A DNA stretch of 64,000 nt, from contig NZ_CP043727.1 in assembly GCF_009831415.1 (NCBI RefSeq), forward strand, positions 1,116,001-1,180,000, written 5' to 3'. Under the pieces are notes generated by a model. That model saw only the letters and a program-made list of their open reading frames with translations. It ran no database searches and had not been told where the DNA came from. A program made the position numbers and the translations under genes. The stretch is from Yersinia canariae (GTDB lineage: Bacteria; Pseudomonadota; Gammaproteobacteria; Enterobacterales; Enterobacteriaceae). Numbering within the stretch: position 1 is the first letter of the stretch; every line of letters begins with the position of its first letter. This document shows positions 37,913 through 48,224 of the stretch, piece after piece.

Positions 37913-38395
37913 TTAACGATTTGCGTGCTTCATGATGCGCGCTTTATCCAACTTCCATTCGCGATCACGAATATCATCGCGTTTGTCGTTGTCTTTCTTA
38001 CCTTTGGCCACACCGATTTTAATTTTCGTCCAGGCATTTTTCCAATACATGGAGAGTGCAACCACAGTGTAACCTTCACGATTGACCCGCCCAAACAGGG
38101 AGTCCAATTCGCGTTTATTTAGAAGCAGTTTACGAGTACGCATTGGCTCGCAAACAACATGAGTCGATGCCACGTTTAACGGCGTAATAGTGGCACCAAA
38201 TAAGAATGCCTCACCGTTTTTAAACATAACATAGCTGTCACTGATGTTAGCTTTGCCCGCACGCAGTGATTTTACTTCCCAACCTTGCAATGCAAGACCT
38301 GCTTCGAATTCTTCTTCAATGAAGTATTCGTGGCGGGCACGTTTATTTTGCGCAATGGTTGCGGAACCGGGTTTGTATGCTTTTTTCTTTGTCAT
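37913..38395 (-). CDS. smpB: SsrA-binding protein SmpB
   Basis: 160-residue partner of tmRNA in trans-translation. The start [24 protein letters not shown] and the basic C-terminal tail [26 protein letters not shown] are highly similar to E. coli SmpB. An in-frame ATG four codons upstream is possible. It lies 48 bases before ssrA in the same direction. Confidence 0.98.
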   Translation of the reverse strand: MTKKKAYKPGSATIAQNKRARHEYFIEEEFEAGLALQGWEVKSLRAGKANISDSYVMFKNGEAFLFGATITPLNVASTHVVCEPMRTRKLLLNKRELDSLFGRVNREGYTVVALSMYWKNAWTKIKIGVAKGKKDNDKRDDIRDREWKLDKARIMKHANR

Positions 38396-38555
38396 AGTGT
38401 TGATCATTATACTGTATGCGCAGACGAATGAAATCCTTTCCAGTAGGATGCCTGTGCATTTTGTCTCATTTGTTGCAAGGAATGCCTAGCAGATTTTTTG
38501 TCTGGCGCTGGATAAATGGTATTATCAGTGCGTTTTATGTCTCACAGGAAATGTT

Positions 38556-38990
38556 ATGCCACAGATTACCCGCTCTGCGTTGGTTCCGTTTAGCGTAGAA
38601 CAGATGTATCAACTGGTTAATGATGTTCGTTCTTATCCAGAGTTTTTGCCGGGTTGTACTGGAAGCCGGGTACTTGATGCTACTGAAAATGAAATGACGG
38701 CCGCCGTCGATGTTGCCAAGGCCGGAATTAGTAAAACGTTCACAACACGCAATACACTCACTGATAACCAAAGTATTGATATGCAACTGGTTGATGGGCC
38801 GTTTCGTAAGTTAATGGGAGGGTGGTATTTTACTCCATTGAGTGCGGATGCCTGTAAAGTTGAATTGCATCTCGACTTTGAATTTACCAATAAGCTGATT
38901 GAGTTAGCTTTCGGCAAGATATTCAAGGAATTAGCCGGTAATATGGTGCAAGCTTTTACTCAACGGGCAAAAGAGGTTTACAGTGCCTGA
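38556..38990 (+). CDS. ratA: RatA, START/coenzyme Q-binding-like protein
   Basis: 144-residue protein of the polyketide cyclase/START fold, close to E. coli RatA (YfjG): [34 protein letters not shown]. In E. coli it was described as a toxin that blocks 70S assembly; relatives bind ubiquinone. It is divergent from smpB and overlaps ratB by 8 bases. Confidence 0.95.
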   Translation: MPQITRSALVPFSVEQMYQLVNDVRSYPEFLPGCTGSRVLDATENEMTAAVDVAKAGISKTFTTRNTLTDNQSIDMQLVDGPFRKLMGGWYFTPLSADACKVELHLDFEFTNKLIELAFGKIFKELAGNMVQAFTQRAKEVYSA

Positions 38991-39267
38991 TATTCGCGTA
39001 GAGGTAGTTTATGCCTTACCTGAACGTCAATATCTGCGTACTGTTTTCCTTGAAGCGGGAAGCACTGTTGAAGAGGCTATCAGAGCTTCTGGTCTGCTTG
39101 AATTGCGGCCAGATATTGATCTGGTAAATAATAAAGTGGGTGTCTACAGCCGCCCAGTGAAGCTTGCAGATAAGCTTAATGATGGTGACAGGGTTGAGAT
39201 ATATCGCCCCTTACTTGCTGATCCTAAAGAATTGCGTCGGCAACGAGCCGAACAGGCAAAAAAATAA
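38983..39267 (+). CDS. ratB: RatB, RnfH-family ubiquitin-like protein
   Basis: 94 residues with a beta-grasp (ubiquitin-like) fold typical of RnfH/Yfj[35 protein letters not shown]. It is the second gene of the ratAB pair, overlapping ratA. The function as an antitoxin is not established. A strong terminator overlaps its stop. Confidence 0.93.
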   Translation: MPDIRVEVVYALPERQYLRTVFLEAGSTVEEAIRASGLLELRPDIDLVNNKVGVYSRPVKLADKLNDGDRVEIYRPLLADPKELRRQRAEQAKK

Positions 39268-39291
39268 GGCACAATCTGCGCCTTATTTTTT
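39258..39291. terminator. Terminator after ratB
   Basis: AAAAAATAAGGC / GCCTTATTTTTT is a perfect 12-base dyad with a 10-base loop. It includes the last codons of ratB and would work in both directions. Confidence 0.9.
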
Positions 39292-39420
39292 GTTGTAGCC
39301 CTGAACTGCCACGGAAAAAAACGTGCGCTATCGTGTAGCGACATAAGCAATGATTGGCTTTTTACCTAAAGCACCCATCAGTGTTCGCCCCTTCAACCAG
39401 CTCTGCAATCTTCGGATAAA

Positions 39421-39762
39421 TTAATTTCCTGTTAACGTTGGTTCGTTTTTGATATCAGTCAAAACACCACTGCTATCAAAGGTCAACGTTAATGTTTGTT
39501 GTGTGACTTTCTCGTGACCAGGTTGCTGACGGAATACGTAGAACCAGGTTTTAGTTCCAAACGGGTCCTGAAGCATTGGGGTGCCTAAGGTATATGCCAC
39601 TTGTTGCTGGGTCATACCCTTATGAATTTTGGACGCATCATTAGGTGATAAATAGTTACCCTGATTAATATCAGGCCGGTAGACCACCTTCTCCAGCGTT
39701 GAACAACCTGCAGTAAGCATTGCAAGCATCACAGCGGCGGCAGTCAGCATTTTACAGCGCAT
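39421..39762 (-). CDS. bamE: Outer-membrane assembly lipoprotein BamE (SmpA)
   Basis: 113-residue lipoprotein of the BAM complex that inserts beta-barrel proteins. Lipobox LTAGC (Cys20) follows a short hydrophobic signal, and the SmpA/OmlA fold with [23 protein letters not shown] is clear. The inner ATG giving MRCKML was chosen, matching E. coli. SigmaE, encoded elsewhere in the window, controls bam genes in E. coli. Confidence 0.96.
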   Translation of the reverse strand: MRCKMLTAAAVMLAMLTAGCSTLEKVVYRPDINQGNYLSPNDASKIHKGMTQQQVAYTLGTPMLQDPFGTKTWFYVFRQQPGHEKVTQQTLTLTFDSSGVLTDIKNEPTLTGN

Positions 39763-39875
39763 AGTAATCACATTCCTTTAGGGCGTAGGATGACGATGAT
39801 AATAGACCTTGCAGCAGTTGGAAACCTTTACAGGGCACCTGTATGACCTCTGGAAAGAAAAAAAGTTAATCTTTT

Positions 39876-41537
39876 CTATGCTGCGAGCAATTCTTTTGCA
39901 TTTGCTAAGGTGTTTTTCGTCACTTCACTACCGCCTAGAAGGCGCGCCAACTCTTGCAAGCGAGCTTTTTTATCTAGCCGATGCATATGGGTTTCAGTTT
40001 CAGTGCCATCAGTTTGTTTACTCACAAAGAAATGTTGGTGACCACAACCTGCAACTTGTGGAAGATGCGTCACGCACATGACTTGGGTCGATTCGCCCAA
40101 CTGGCGCAATAGGCGGCCCACTATGGCTGCCGTCGGCCCACTGATACCCACATCGACTTCATCAAAGATAAGTGCGGGAGTATCCATTTTACGCGCTGTA
40201 ATGACCTGAATAGCTAATGCGATACGAGAAAGCTCACCACCTGAGGCCACTTTTGCCAGTGGTTGCAGCGGTTGACCAGGATTTGTGGTGACACAGAACT
40301 CAATTCGGCTGGCTCCTTCTGCGCTAAGGTGCTCAGGTTCAAACTGGGTTTCAATAGTGAACCTGCCATGCGGCATTGATAGTTCATGCATACTTTCTGT
40401 GATTAGCGCTGCCAATTCGTCCGCATAATGCTGGCGTTCTGCATGTAGCCGCTTAGCAATCGCCAATGCGTGCTGATAGTGAGTGTTTACTGCATGGCTG
40501 AGCTGCTCGTGATCATTTTCTTGTTGCGAAAGTTGTTGTTGCTCATCCAGCAGTTGCTGATGAAATTGTGGCAACTCTTCCGGGGCAACATGATGTTTGC
40601 GGGCCAGATTTAATTGGCGGGATAACCGCTGCTCCAGTTCATACAGACGATTCGGATCCATATCAAATTGTTCGGCATAGTGACGCAATTCATCACTGGC
40701 TTCACTGATTTGGATTGAAGCCTCTTCCAGCATATTCAGTAGATTATTAAATTGCTCATCCATTCCTGCCAGTTCTGTTAACTGATGCTTGGCTGTGTAA
40801 AGTTGGCTAAGAATATTATTCTGCTCATCATCAGACAGTAATTGTAGGGTTTGTTGGCTGAGTGATAACAACTGCCCACTGTTAGCCAGACGTTTATATT
40901 CAATATCAATTTGTTCATATTCCCCTGCTTGTGGGGCAAATGAATTCAGCTCTTTTAATTGATATTGCAATAGTTCATGGCGAGCATTGCGTTCCAGCGA
41001 TTGTTGTTGATGCAGTGCCAGCGCACGACAGCTTTGGTGCCAAATTTGATAAGCCGCTTTCATTTCAGCGAGTAAAGTTGATTGGTCTGCATAGGCATCC
41101 AACAGTTGCTTTTGATGGTCAGGTCTTAACAACAGTTGATGAGCATGCTGGCCGTGAATTTGGATTAAATGTTGGCCCAATTCACGTAATTGAGATAAAG
41201 GCACTGCCGTACCGTTAATAAATCCTCTTGAGCGGCCATCAATGCCAATAGCGCGCCGTAGCAAGCATTCATTGCTGTCATCAAGGTGATTGTTTTCTAG
41301 CCACTGGCGGGCTGATGGGGTATCTGTCAAAGAGAAACGAGCGCAAATGTCTGCGCGTGTTGCCCCTAAGCGAACCATGCTGCCGTCTGAACGGCTGCCA
41401 AGGCATAACCCTAATGCATCTATGGCAATAGATTTACCCGCCCCAGTTTCACCAGTAATTGCCGTCATCCCGGGTTGAAAATCAATTTCTAACTCACGCA
41501 CAATAGCAAAATTACTGATAGTTAATTGGGCCAGCAT
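39876..41537 (-). CDS. recN: DNA repair ATPase RecN
   Basis: SMC-like ATPase for double-strand break repair, 553 residues as in E. coli. Walker [13 protein letters not shown] is near residue 30, a long coiled coil occupies the middle, and the ABC signature [13 protein letters not shown] plus Walker [13 protein letters not shown] lie near the C-terminus. The chosen ATG gives [20 protein letters not shown]. Two LexA boxes lie directly upstream, so it is an SOS gene. Confidence 0.98.
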   Translation of the reverse strand: MLAQLTISNFAIVRELEIDFQPGMTAITGETGAGKSIAIDALGLCLGSRSDGSMVRLGATRADICARFSLTDTPSARQWLENNHLDDSNECLLRRAIGIDGRSRGFINGTAVPLSQLRELGQHLIQIHGQHAHQLLLRPDHQKQLLDAYADQSTLLAEMKAAYQIWHQSCRALALHQQQSLERNARHELLQYQLKELNSFAPQAGEYEQIDIEYKRLANSGQLLSLSQQTLQLLSDDEQNNILSQLYTAKHQLTELAGMDEQFNNLLNMLEEASIQISEASDELRHYAEQFDMDPNRLYELEQRLSRQLNLARKHHVAPEELPQFHQQLLDEQQQLSQQENDHEQLSHAVNTHYQHALAIAKRLHAERQHYADELAALITESMHELSMPHGRFTIETQFEPEHLSAEGASRIEFCVTTNPGQPLQPLAKVASGGELSRIALAIQVITARKMDTPALIFDEVDVGISGPTAAIVGRLLRQLGESTQVMCVTHLPQVAGCGHQHFFVSKQTDGTETETHMHRLDKKARLQELARLLGGSEVTKNTLANAKELLAA

Positions 41538-41563
41538 GGTAAATCTCCTGTGCATAAACACAT

Positions 41564-41605
41564 AACTGTATTTAAATACAGTATAAACTGGTTTTATATA
41601 CAGTA
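41564..41605 (-). promoter_or_regulatory. Two LexA (SOS) boxes at recN
   Basis: CTGTATTTAAATACAG (41566-41581) is a full CTGT-N8-ACAG palindrome. CTGGTTTTATATACAG (41588-41603) is a near match, 22 bases away. A tandem pair also controls E. coli recN and gives tight repression. Confidence 0.93.
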
Positions 41606-41623
41606 AAGTCCCCAAGGCACTTT

Positions 41624-42505
41624 TTAGAACAATTTTTTTGACCAGCCCAATTTTGTACTTAATGTATTGAAATAACTGTAGTCCTTAGGGTGGATAAGAT
41701 TGAGGTGAAAATCACTGCGCCGTATTAAAACCTCTTCCCCTTCCTGTATAGGCAGTGCTATCTGGCTGTCACAACTAATTTCCAGGTCGCTGGTGATTTG
41801 GGAGAACTTAAGGCGAATGGTGCTGCTACTATTAATCACTAGCGGTCGGGCCGTTAGGGTGTGTGGGAACATAGGGACCAGGACGATAGCATCCAAAGTG
41901 GGGGTCAATATTGGGCCACCCGCCGAAAGTGAGTAAGCGGTCGAACCGGTTGGCGTGGCGATAATCAAGCCATCAGAACGTTGAGAGAATGCAAAGCGAT
42001 CATCAATATACACTTCGAATTCAATCATATGAGCCACTTTGCCAGGGTGCAAAACGACCTCATTGATGGCTGTGCTGATGCGGCTTTGCTGATTTGTTCG
42101 TGTGACTTGCGCTTCCAGTAAGAAACGTTGTTCGCTGAGGTATTCACCTTCCAGAACATCGGAAAGTTGTTGCTGAGCATTGTCGGGGTCTAAATCGGTC
42201 AAAAAACCCAGATTACCTCTGTTGACGCCGATCACTTTGATATCATAACGGGCAAGTACCCGAGCAGCACCTAGCATGTTGCCATCACCGCCGACCACGA
42301 CGGCTAAATCAGCTTTTTGGCCAATGTCAGCCAAACTACCGGTAACAGCGTTGATTAAATTGAGGTCTTTAGCAATTTGTTGTTCAACCATAACGTCATA
42401 GCCTCTGGCGTTTAGCCAGTGGTAGAGCATTTCATGGGTGGCAAGTGCGGCCGGGTGCCGTGGGTGACCGACAATACCAATACAATTGAATCTTTTATTA
42501 TTCAT
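41624..42505 (-). CDS. nadK: NAD kinase
   Basis: 293-residue kinase that makes NADP from NAD. The GGDGN motif ([14 protein letters not shown]) is near residue 70 and the NE/D-containing [12 protein letters not shown] near 150, followed by [15 protein letters not shown]. The start [18 protein letters not shown] matches E. coli. It lies between recN and the divergent grpE. Confidence 0.97.
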   Translation of the reverse strand: MNNKRFNCIGIVGHPRHPAALATHEMLYHWLNARGYDVMVEQQIAKDLNLINAVTGSLADIGQKADLAVVVGGDGNMLGAARVLARYDIKVIGVNRGNLGFLTDLDPDNAQQQLSDVLEGEYLSEQRFLLEAQVTRTNQQSRISTAINEVVLHPGKVAHMIEFEVYIDDRFAFSQRSDGLIIATPTGSTAYSLSAGGPILTPTLDAIVLVPMFPHTLTARPLVINSSSTIRLKFSQITSDLEISCDSQIALPIQEGEEVLIRRSDFHLNLIHPKDYSYFNTLSTKLGWSKKLF

Positions 42506-42558
42506 TGCCGTGATTTTCCTCACTGGGGTGTCTTTTGCCCCACATTATGACCGGTTCC

Positions 42559-42587
42559 CTTGAATCCCCGGTTTTGATCCCCATAAT
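42559..42587 (+). promoter_or_regulatory. Heat-shock (sigma32) promoter of grpE
   Basis: -35 CTTGAA (42559-42564), 14-base spacer, -10 CCCCATAAT (42579-42587). This fits the sigma32 consensus and lies 42 bases before the grpE start. Confidence 0.88.
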
Positions 42588-42628
42588 AAGCCAAGTAGCG
42601 AGATTAATGCTAAAACGCGGAGATATCC

Positions 42629-43207
42629 ATGAGTAGTAAAGAACAGAAAACACCAAACGAGCAAGTCTCGGAAGAAATGGAAAATGCAGCAGAGCAGCAA
42701 GCGGAAGCGACACAAGAGACGGGTGAGGGTGTAGAACCGCGTGTTGCCGAGCTTGAAGCGCAGTTGGCTGCAGCCATACAGCGTGAGCGCGAAAGCTTGC
42801 TACGCGCCAAAGCTGAAGTTGAGAATATCCGTCGTCGTACCGAGCTGGATGTTGAAAAAGCGCATAAATTTGCATTGGAAAAATTCTCATCTGAATTATT
42901 GCCGGTTATCGATAATCTGGAACGCGCACTGGATACTGCCGACAAAACCAATGCTGAATTGACTGCGATGATAGAGGGCGTCGAGTTGACCCTAAAATCA
43001 TTGCTCGATGCTGTAGGTAAATACGGTATTCAAGTTGTCAGCGATACCAATGTGCCGTTTAACCCTGAAGTTCATCAGGCTATGACGATGCTTGAGTCTG
43101 CTGATCATGAGCCAAACCATGTCATGATGGTGATGCAAAAAGGCTATACGCTAAATGGTCGTTTGTTACGTCCGGCGATGGTCGCGGTATCTAAAGCGAA
43201 AGCTTAA
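42629..43207 (+). CDS. grpE: Heat-shock nucleotide exchange factor GrpE
   Basis: 192-residue cochaperone that releases ADP from DnaK. An acidic, glutamine-rich N-terminus is followed by the long coiled coil ([34 protein letters not shown]) and the beta-domain ending [26 protein letters not shown]. It has its own sigma32 promoter and terminator. Confidence 0.98.
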   Translation: MSSKEQKTPNEQVSEEMENAAEQQAEATQETGEGVEPRVAELEAQLAAAIQRERESLLRAKAEVENIRRRTELDVEKAHKFALEKFSSELLPVIDNLERALDTADKTNAELTAMIEGVELTLKSLLDAVGKYGIQVVSDTNVPFNPEVHQAMTMLESADHEPNHVMMVMQKGYTLNGRLLRPAMVAVSKAKA

Positions 43208-43222
43208 GGTGTCCTGATATGG

Positions 43223-43250
43223 AAAAGGCACCTTTGTGGGTGCCTTTTTT
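43223..43250. terminator. Terminator after grpE
   Basis: AAAAGGCACC / GGTGCCTTTT stem with a short loop and T-run, between convergent grpE and ung. Confidence 0.92.
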
Positions 43251-43275
43251 ATTTGTTTTTTTAGTCAATGGCGGG

Positions 43276-43962
43276 CTATTCCGCGATTGGCAGTTTGGGT
43301 TGCCAATCAATCGGTTGCTGACCATGCTGCTGTAAGAGTTGGTTCGCTTGCGAAAAATGCTTGCAGCCAAGAAAGCCACGATGTGCAGAGAGTGGTGATG
43401 GGTGCGGCGCTTTTAAAATAAAATGGCGTTGGGTATCAATGATTCGGCCCTTTTTCTGGGCATGCGCTCCCCACAGCATAAAAATTACGCCATCACGATT
43501 TTCATTCAGCGCAGCAATGACTTTATCAGTAAAGGTTTCCCAGCCGAGGTTGGCGTGAGAGTGTGCATTACCCGCCTCAACAGTTAGCACGGTATTGAGT
43601 AGCAATACCCCTTGCTCGGCCCAGCTTTGTAAAAAGCCATGATTGGGGCGCTGGAAGCCGGGAATATCAGTCGCCAGTTCTTTGTAAATGTTTACCAGAG
43701 ACGGCGGTGCTGGAACACCAGGCAAGACCGAAAATGATAATCCATGAGCTTGATTAGGGCCGTGATAAGGGTCTTGGCCCAAAATAACCACTTTAACCTG
43801 ATCCAATTCAGTCAGGCGAAAGGCATTAAAGACATCTTTTTGTGCTGGATAGATAGTTTTGCCAGCATCACGCTCTGCCGCGACATAAGCCAGAGTATCT
43901 TTAAAATAGGGTTGTTCTTTTTCTTGGCCGATCACATCGTGCCAGCTAAGGGAGGCGGGCAT
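43276..43962 (-). CDS. ung: Uracil-DNA glycosylase
   Basis: 228-residue base-excision repair enzyme. Catalytic Asp is in GQDPYHG near residue 63 and the His in [13 protein letters not shown] near 187. The start [15 protein letters not shown] follows GAGAGTG and matches the family; 13 upstream in-frame residues are not family-like. Confidence 0.97.
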   Translation of the reverse strand: MPASLSWHDVIGQEKEQPYFKDTLAYVAAERDAGKTIYPAQKDVFNAFRLTELDQVKVVILGQDPYHGPNQAHGLSFSVLPGVPAPPSLVNIYKELATDIPGFQRPNHGFLQSWAEQGVLLLNTVLTVEAGNAHSHANLGWETFTDKVIAALNENRDGVIFMLWGAHAQKKGRIIDTQRHFILKAPHPSPLSAHRGFLGCKHFSQANQLLQQHGQQPIDWQPKLPIAE

Positions 43963-44314
43963 AAACACTCTCCTTGGTTTCTGTAATATATTGATATGCA
44001 CTAGCTTACCGGTTCAAACCGATGAGTGAAACCGTTAAACCTGAGTCTGTGACGTGATGATGTTTTTTTGACCGGTTCATGCAAAAAATGTTGAAAATTT
44101 ACAAAAATAATTGCTGTCAGTCAGATTGATAAAATTGATATAAAACATAAATTTGCCAGTGGCGTGATTTCCGTGGTGGCTAAAATATTGATTTAAGTCA
44201 AGGAATCGCGGCGGTCTGACTGGTATATAGAACAATAAGACAACAATGGTTTTACCAAATAACCAAGATAGTTTCTCCCCCTTGGAATTTATAGCCGTAT
44301 TATGGAGGCACCAA
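43963..44314. promoter_or_regulatory. Divergent region ung / grcA with FNR-like site
   Basis: 350 AT-rich bases. It contains an FNR-like site (listed separately), a TTGAT direct pair near 44126-44139 and the GGAGG ribosome-binding site of grcA. No gene is seen. Confidence 0.55.
44188..44201 (+). promoter_or_regulatory. FNR-like site upstream of grcA
   Basis: TTGAT-TTAA-GTCAA differs at one position from the FNR consensus TTGAT-N4-ATCAA. E. coli grcA (yfiD) is FNR-activated, so this fits, although the site lies about 125 bases before the start codon. Confidence 0.6.
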
Positions 44315-44698
44315 ATGATTACTGGTATTCAAATTACTAAAGCTAACAATGAAGCCTTGCTGAACTCTTTCTGGCTGCTGGATGATGAAAAATCCGAACT
44401 GCGCTGTGTTTGCGCAAAAGCGGGCTATGCTGAAGATCAAATCGTCCCAGCGAGTGAGTTAGGCCAGATAGAATATCGTGAAGTTCCGCTGGAAGTGCAG
44501 CCTACAGTACGTGTTGAAGGTGGTCAGCATTTGAACGTAAACGTTCTGCGCCGCGAAACACTGGAAGATGCTGTTAAACATCCAGAAAAATATCCTCAGT
44601 TGACGATTCGTGTATCTGGCTATGCCGTACGTTTCAACTCACTGACACCAGAACAACAACGTGATGTGATTACTCGTACTTTCACTGAAAGCCTGTAA
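44315..44698 (+). CDS. grcA: Autonomous glycyl radical cofactor GrcA
   Basis: 127-residue stand-in for the C-terminal glycyl radical domain of pyruvate formate-lyase, used when oxygen has cut that enzyme. The radical glycine is in [11 protein letters not shown] near residue 102. The chosen ATG follows GGAGG; an earlier in-frame ATG 69 bases upstream is not family-like. Confidence 0.97.
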   Translation: MITGIQITKANNEALLNSFWLLDDEKSELRCVCAKAGYAEDQIVPASELGQIEYREVPLEVQPTVRVEGGQHLNVNVLRRETLEDAVKHPEKYPQLTIRVSGYAVRFNSLTPEQQRDVITRTFTESL

Positions 44699-44731
44699 TC
44701 CTTGTCATCATAACTAAGTATTAAAAATACT

Positions 44732-44759
44732 AAGGGAGTCTTTATGACTCCCTTTTTTT
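44732..44759. terminator. Terminator after grcA
   Basis: AAGGGAGTC / GACTCCCTT stem with a 7-base loop and a run of seven T. Confidence 0.93.
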
Positions 44760-44857
44760 GTCCCTGTAATTTATTTGTCGAGAAGTTAGATCGGGATCAC
44801 AATATTCGATTTACATAAATAAATCTTACCAATTTCATTTAAGAACTCATCCGATGT

Positions 44858-44909
44858 GTCGATAGATAAAGCTATTGAGCGCGGCTCAATATCGGAATTA
44901 TCTATCGAC
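44858..44909 (+). promoter_or_regulatory. Nested hairpin in the yplA leader
   Basis: An outer perfect 12-base stem (GTCGATAGATAA at 44858-44869, TTATCTATCGAC at 44898-44909) encloses an inner 8-base stem (TATTGAGC at 44873-44880, GCTCAATA at 44884-44891). The base of the outer stem ends one base before the AGGAG ribosome-binding site of yplA. There is no T-run. It could control yplA translation or be a protein-binding or sigma28 promoter region (GTCGATAG resembles the FliA -10). Confidence 0.75.
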
Positions 44910-44920
44910 AAGGAGTTGGC

Positions 44921-45895
44921 ATGAGTATATCTGTCAGTTTGGCTAGACCTGTTCCATTAACAGGATTGATGAGCCAAGTAAAACCATTGGAACACATCAA
45001 GAAAGAGGCGGTTACCTCAGCGCCGACCGCGGGTGAGTTTCAAAGGGATCCCGCCACTTTCGCCGCCACTCAGCCGGGCAATGAACTTTATTTCCGTATG
45101 CTTACGGACCTTAGCATGTCACGTAGTGATGGTGTCTTGGCGGCTGGCAGTCATGTAGCCATATCTGAGGGGCAGGGATCACAGCAAGCAGACTATTCAT
45201 TAGCATTACTTGCTAAAGACGTTTACGCTCCAGTGACTGGCAGCTTGGCTGGATTCACTCGTCTGAGTGACGATGCATTGATGAATGCGGGAATTGACCC
45301 AGCAAGTTTATCTGATAGCGCCTCCGGTTTTCTGGCGGGGATTTACAGTGATAATCAACAGTATGTCCTATCCTTCGCCGGCACTAATGATATTAACGAT
45401 TGGTTAAGTAACATCCGGCAAGCAACAGGTTATGAGGATGTTCAATATAATCAGGCCGTTGCTCTAGGGAAAACCGCCAAAATGGCATTTGGCGATGCAC
45501 TTGTGATTACCGGTCATTCATTGGGGGGTGGGCTGGCCACTACGGCTGCATTGGCCAGTGGGGCTTTTGCTGTAACATTTAATGCTGCCGGTGTTTCTGA
45601 CCACACATTAAATCGTTTGGGTATGAACCCAGCTCAGGCACGACAGTCGGCGGAGAGTGGTGGCGTGCGGCGCTACAGTGAACAATATGATTTACTGACA
45701 GATACGCAGGAATCGACCTCACTTATTCCTGATGCCATTGGCCATAAAATAACGTTGGCTAATAATGATAAACTCACTGGGTTAAATGACTGGCTGCCGC
45801 ACAAGCACCTCGAACGCAGCCTTGCAGCACATAGTATTGATAAAGTGCTCAGTTCCATGAGTGAACAACAACCTTGGGAGCGGCAGTATGCCTGA
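44921..45895 (+). CDS. yplA: Secreted phospholipase A YplA
   Basis: 324-residue lipase-fold phospholipase, related to Serratia PhlA and Yersinia YplA, which leaves the cell through flagellar or other type III machinery and adds to virulence in Y. enterocolitica. The serine nucleophile is Ser200 in GHSLGG, and an Asp/His pair would come from the later YSEQYDLLTDTQES and LERSLAAHSIDKV regions. No Sec signal peptide is visible, which agrees with type III export. yplB overlaps its end by 8 bases. Confidence 0.93.
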   Translation: MSISVSLARPVPLTGLMSQVKPLEHIKKEAVTSAPTAGEFQRDPATFAATQPGNELYFRMLTDLSMSRSDGVLAAGSHVAISEGQGSQQADYSLALLAKDVYAPVTGSLAGFTRLSDDALMNAGIDPASLSDSASGFLAGIYSDNQQYVLSFAGTNDINDWLSNIRQATGYEDVQYNQAVALGKTAKMAFGDALVITGHSLGGGLATTAALASGAFAVTFNAAGVSDHTLNRLGMNPAQARQSAESGGVRRYSEQYDLLTDTQESTSLIPDAIGHKITLANNDKLTGLNDWLPHKHLERSLAAHSIDKVLSSMSEQQPWERQYA

Positions 45896-46640
45896 ATCAG
45901 CACTGACGATGAGAGTGAAACGCCATTTGCGTTGCGCTATCTACGGTGTTTTGATGCCATTAATCAGTTTTGAGGGGCAGGCAATGACAGAGATTAATAT
46001 CGCTTTTACCGATCCGTTAGTCATGCCGATAGCAGATGCGATTGTCCATGGCGATGTGAAGCAGATTCATCAGTTAGCCAATAAAGCGTTGCTACAACAG
46101 CAGGGCGAACAGGCGGTGACGTTAATGCAGTGGGCTATCCTCAATCAACAACCCGACAGTTTGGCCGCATTACTGCAAGAACATGCAGATCCTTTTCAGC
46201 CGGGAATGCAGGGGGATACAGCATGGCATACGGCAGCCAGTGTGCAAGATGCACATTACATGCAAATTCTACTTGAGAGCCACATGCGACCTGATGCCAG
46301 AAACAGCGTGACGCAGGTAACGCCTTTGGCTGCGGCGATCATGGCGGGGCGTGAGATCCAGGTTATCCAGTTGTTGGTTGCAGGTGTTGATCCGAATCTG
46401 GCCGATCGTATGGGAGATACTCCGCTGCACCTCGCAGGTAAAAGTAATGCACCGGGTTTAGCATTACGTTTGCTAAAAGCCGGCGCAGATCCTGAATTGC
46501 GCAATAAGCAGGGTGCAACATTCCAACAGTATTTGGCAATGACCCCCCTGAACATTCAAAGTGCTGAAATGCAGCAAAAATATCAACAATTGAATACTTG
46601 GCTTCGAGGTAAAAAACTTGCCGAGGTTTACCTGCAATAG
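45888..46640 (+). CDS. yplB: YplB, ankyrin-repeat partner of YplA
   Basis: 250-residue protein coupled to yplA by overlap, with TTGGGAG 8 bases before the ATG. A hydrophobic N-terminal segment (residues about 13-30, CAIYGVLMPLISFEGQA) looks like a signal peptide or anchor. It is followed by ankyrin-type repeats such as GDTAWHTAASVQDAHYMQILLE and GDTPLHLAGKSNAPGLALRLLKAGADPELRNKQG. In Serratia the PhlB partner restrains PhlA in the producing cell; a protective role here is inferred. Confidence 0.87.
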   Translation: MPESALTMRVKRHLRCAIYGVLMPLISFEGQAMTEINIAFTDPLVMPIADAIVHGDVKQIHQLANKALLQQQGEQAVTLMQWAILNQQPDSLAALLQEHADPFQPGMQGDTAWHTAASVQDAHYMQILLESHMRPDARNSVTQVTPLAAAIMAGREIQVIQLLVAGVDPNLADRMGDTPLHLAGKSNAPGLALRLLKAGADPELRNKQGATFQQYLAMTPLNIQSAEMQQKYQQLNTWLRGKKLAEVYLQ

Positions 46641-46729
46641 TGCTTGATTTACCTGTGTGGGGCCGAAATACAAAAGTGATACTTCGGTTTGATGGGTAGA
46701 GTTGTGGTGTAAATGCGGTGAATAACAAA

Positions 46730-46761
46730 TAAAAAAGCCGCTGTTTATAAGCGGCTTTTTT
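46730..46761. terminator. Terminator between yplB and srmB
   Basis: AAAAAAGCCGCT / AGCGGCTTTTTT stem, 7-base loop. It works in both directions between convergent genes. Confidence 0.93.
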
Positions 46762-46775
46762 GTCAGTGTGCTGAA

Positions 46776-48101
46776 CTAGCTAGCAATCTTAGTATCCGGT
46801 TTGTCTTTTGCTTTACGGCGCTTGCCCACATTTTTAGCGTCGCGATGCCGAACCTTAACCTTGGCTTTTTCTTTACCGGCTTCTTTTAGCTCTTTACGCT
46901 TCGCTAAAACTTTCTTCGACGGCTTACCCGTGGTTTTTTCACTTGGCGCTTTGCTGGTCGGGCGTAACTCATCAATGACACGTGGCTTCAGTGGCTCTTT
47001 CAGATAACGGCCAATTTTGCCCAGCAATAAGTGGTCATGCGCTTCGACCAGTGAAATAGCCACACCTTTACGTCCAGCGCGGCCGGTTCGGCCGATGCGG
47101 TGCAGGTAGACGTCGGCGGTGAGCGGTAAATCAAAGTTGAAGACGTGGCTGATATCGTCGATATCCAATCCACGCGAAGCCACATCAGTCGCCACCAGTA
47201 CGTTCACCCGGCCATCACTTAAACGAATAACAGCTTCGGTACGCTTGGCTTGTACCATTTCGCCTTCGAGGAACCAGGCGTTAATACCGGCTTCACGTAA
47301 CCAACTGACCAGTTGGTGTACCTTTTCACGGGTACGGACAAAAATAATGGATTTCTGTACTTCTGGTTGCTTGAGTAAATGCACCAGCAAGGCAGTTTTA
47401 TGTTCAATGTTATCTGCGCGGTAATACCATTGCTGAATTTTTTTACGTTCGCGGCGTGATGGGTCGGCTTCCAGTTCTACCGGCTCAGTCAGGATGCGCT
47501 CCGCAAACTCACGGATAGCTTCACCTTCCAGTGTGGCCGAGAAGAGTAGGGTTTGTTTGCGCCAACGAGTTTCTGCTGAAATGGTTTCAATATCTTGTGC
47601 GAAGCCCATATCAAGCATGCGGTCAGCTTCGTCCAGAATCAGCGTTTCTACCGCCCGACAGTCAAAGTTTTCTTCTTTGATGTATTGCAGCAAGCGGCCG
47701 GTCGTTGCCACCACAATATCCTGATTCTCACTAAAGACTTCCGCGTGGTTCATATAAGCCACACCGCCGGTAATCGTCGCGATATCCAGTTGGGTGTGTT
47801 TGGCCAGCTCACGAGCTTGATCTGCGACCTGCATAGCTAGCTCACGGGTTGGTGTCAGGATCAAAATTCGTGGTGGGCCAGATTTTTTGCGTGGAAAATC
47901 CAGCAAATGCTGCAAGGCTGGCAGCAAAAAGGCGGCAGTTTTGCCCGTACCTGTTGGCGCCGAACCCAATACATCGCGCCCATCCATAGCTGGCGGAATA
48001 GCCGCAGCTTGAATGGCAGTTGGGCGCTCATAGCCTTTGTCGCGCAGTGCGTCAATCAGGCGTTCATCGAGATCGAGTTCGGAAAAATTGGTTACAGTCA
48101 T
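46776..48101 (-). CDS. srmB: ATP-dependent RNA helicase SrmB
   Basis: 441-residue DEAD-box helicase used in assembly of the large ribosomal subunit. Motifs: Q-motif ERPTAIQ, Walker A APTGTGKT near 50, DEAD in LILDEADRML, SAT in LLFSATL, and HRIGRTGR. The C-terminal basic tail (KTTGKPSKKVLAKRKELKEAG) binds RNA. Divergent from trmN6, as in E. coli. Confidence 0.97.
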   Translation of the reverse strand: MTVTNFSELDLDERLIDALRDKGYERPTAIQAAAIPPAMDGRDVLGSAPTGTGKTAAFLLPALQHLLDFPRKKSGPPRILILTPTRELAMQVADQARELAKHTQLDIATITGGVAYMNHAEVFSENQDIVVATTGRLLQYIKEENFDCRAVETLILDEADRMLDMGFAQDIETISAETRWRKQTLLFSATLEGEAIREFAERILTEPVELEADPSRRERKKIQQWYYRADNIEHKTALLVHLLKQPEVQKSIIFVRTREKVHQLVSWLREAGINAWFLEGEMVQAKRTEAVIRLSDGRVNVLVATDVASRGLDIDDISHVFNFDLPLTADVYLHRIGRTGRAGRKGVAISLVEAHDHLLLGKIGRYLKEPLKPRVIDELRPTSKAPSEKTTGKPSKKVLAKRKELKEAGKEKAKVKVRHRDAKNVGKRRKAKDKPDTKIAS

Positions 48102-48224
48102 GGTCTTCCTCTACTTGGGGCGCCGATTATAGACGGGTTAGCCGAATTCTTCACCTGTTTAAGCGGTAATGATGTCTTTTCCCTTCAATCATATTGTCCT
48201 ATGCTACGCCGGTTATAGATTCTG

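Noticed and set aside
38556..39267. ratAB as a toxin-antitoxin module worth reporting as novel
   Set aside because: These are conserved core genes in enterobacteria and the antitoxin role of RatB is not supported.
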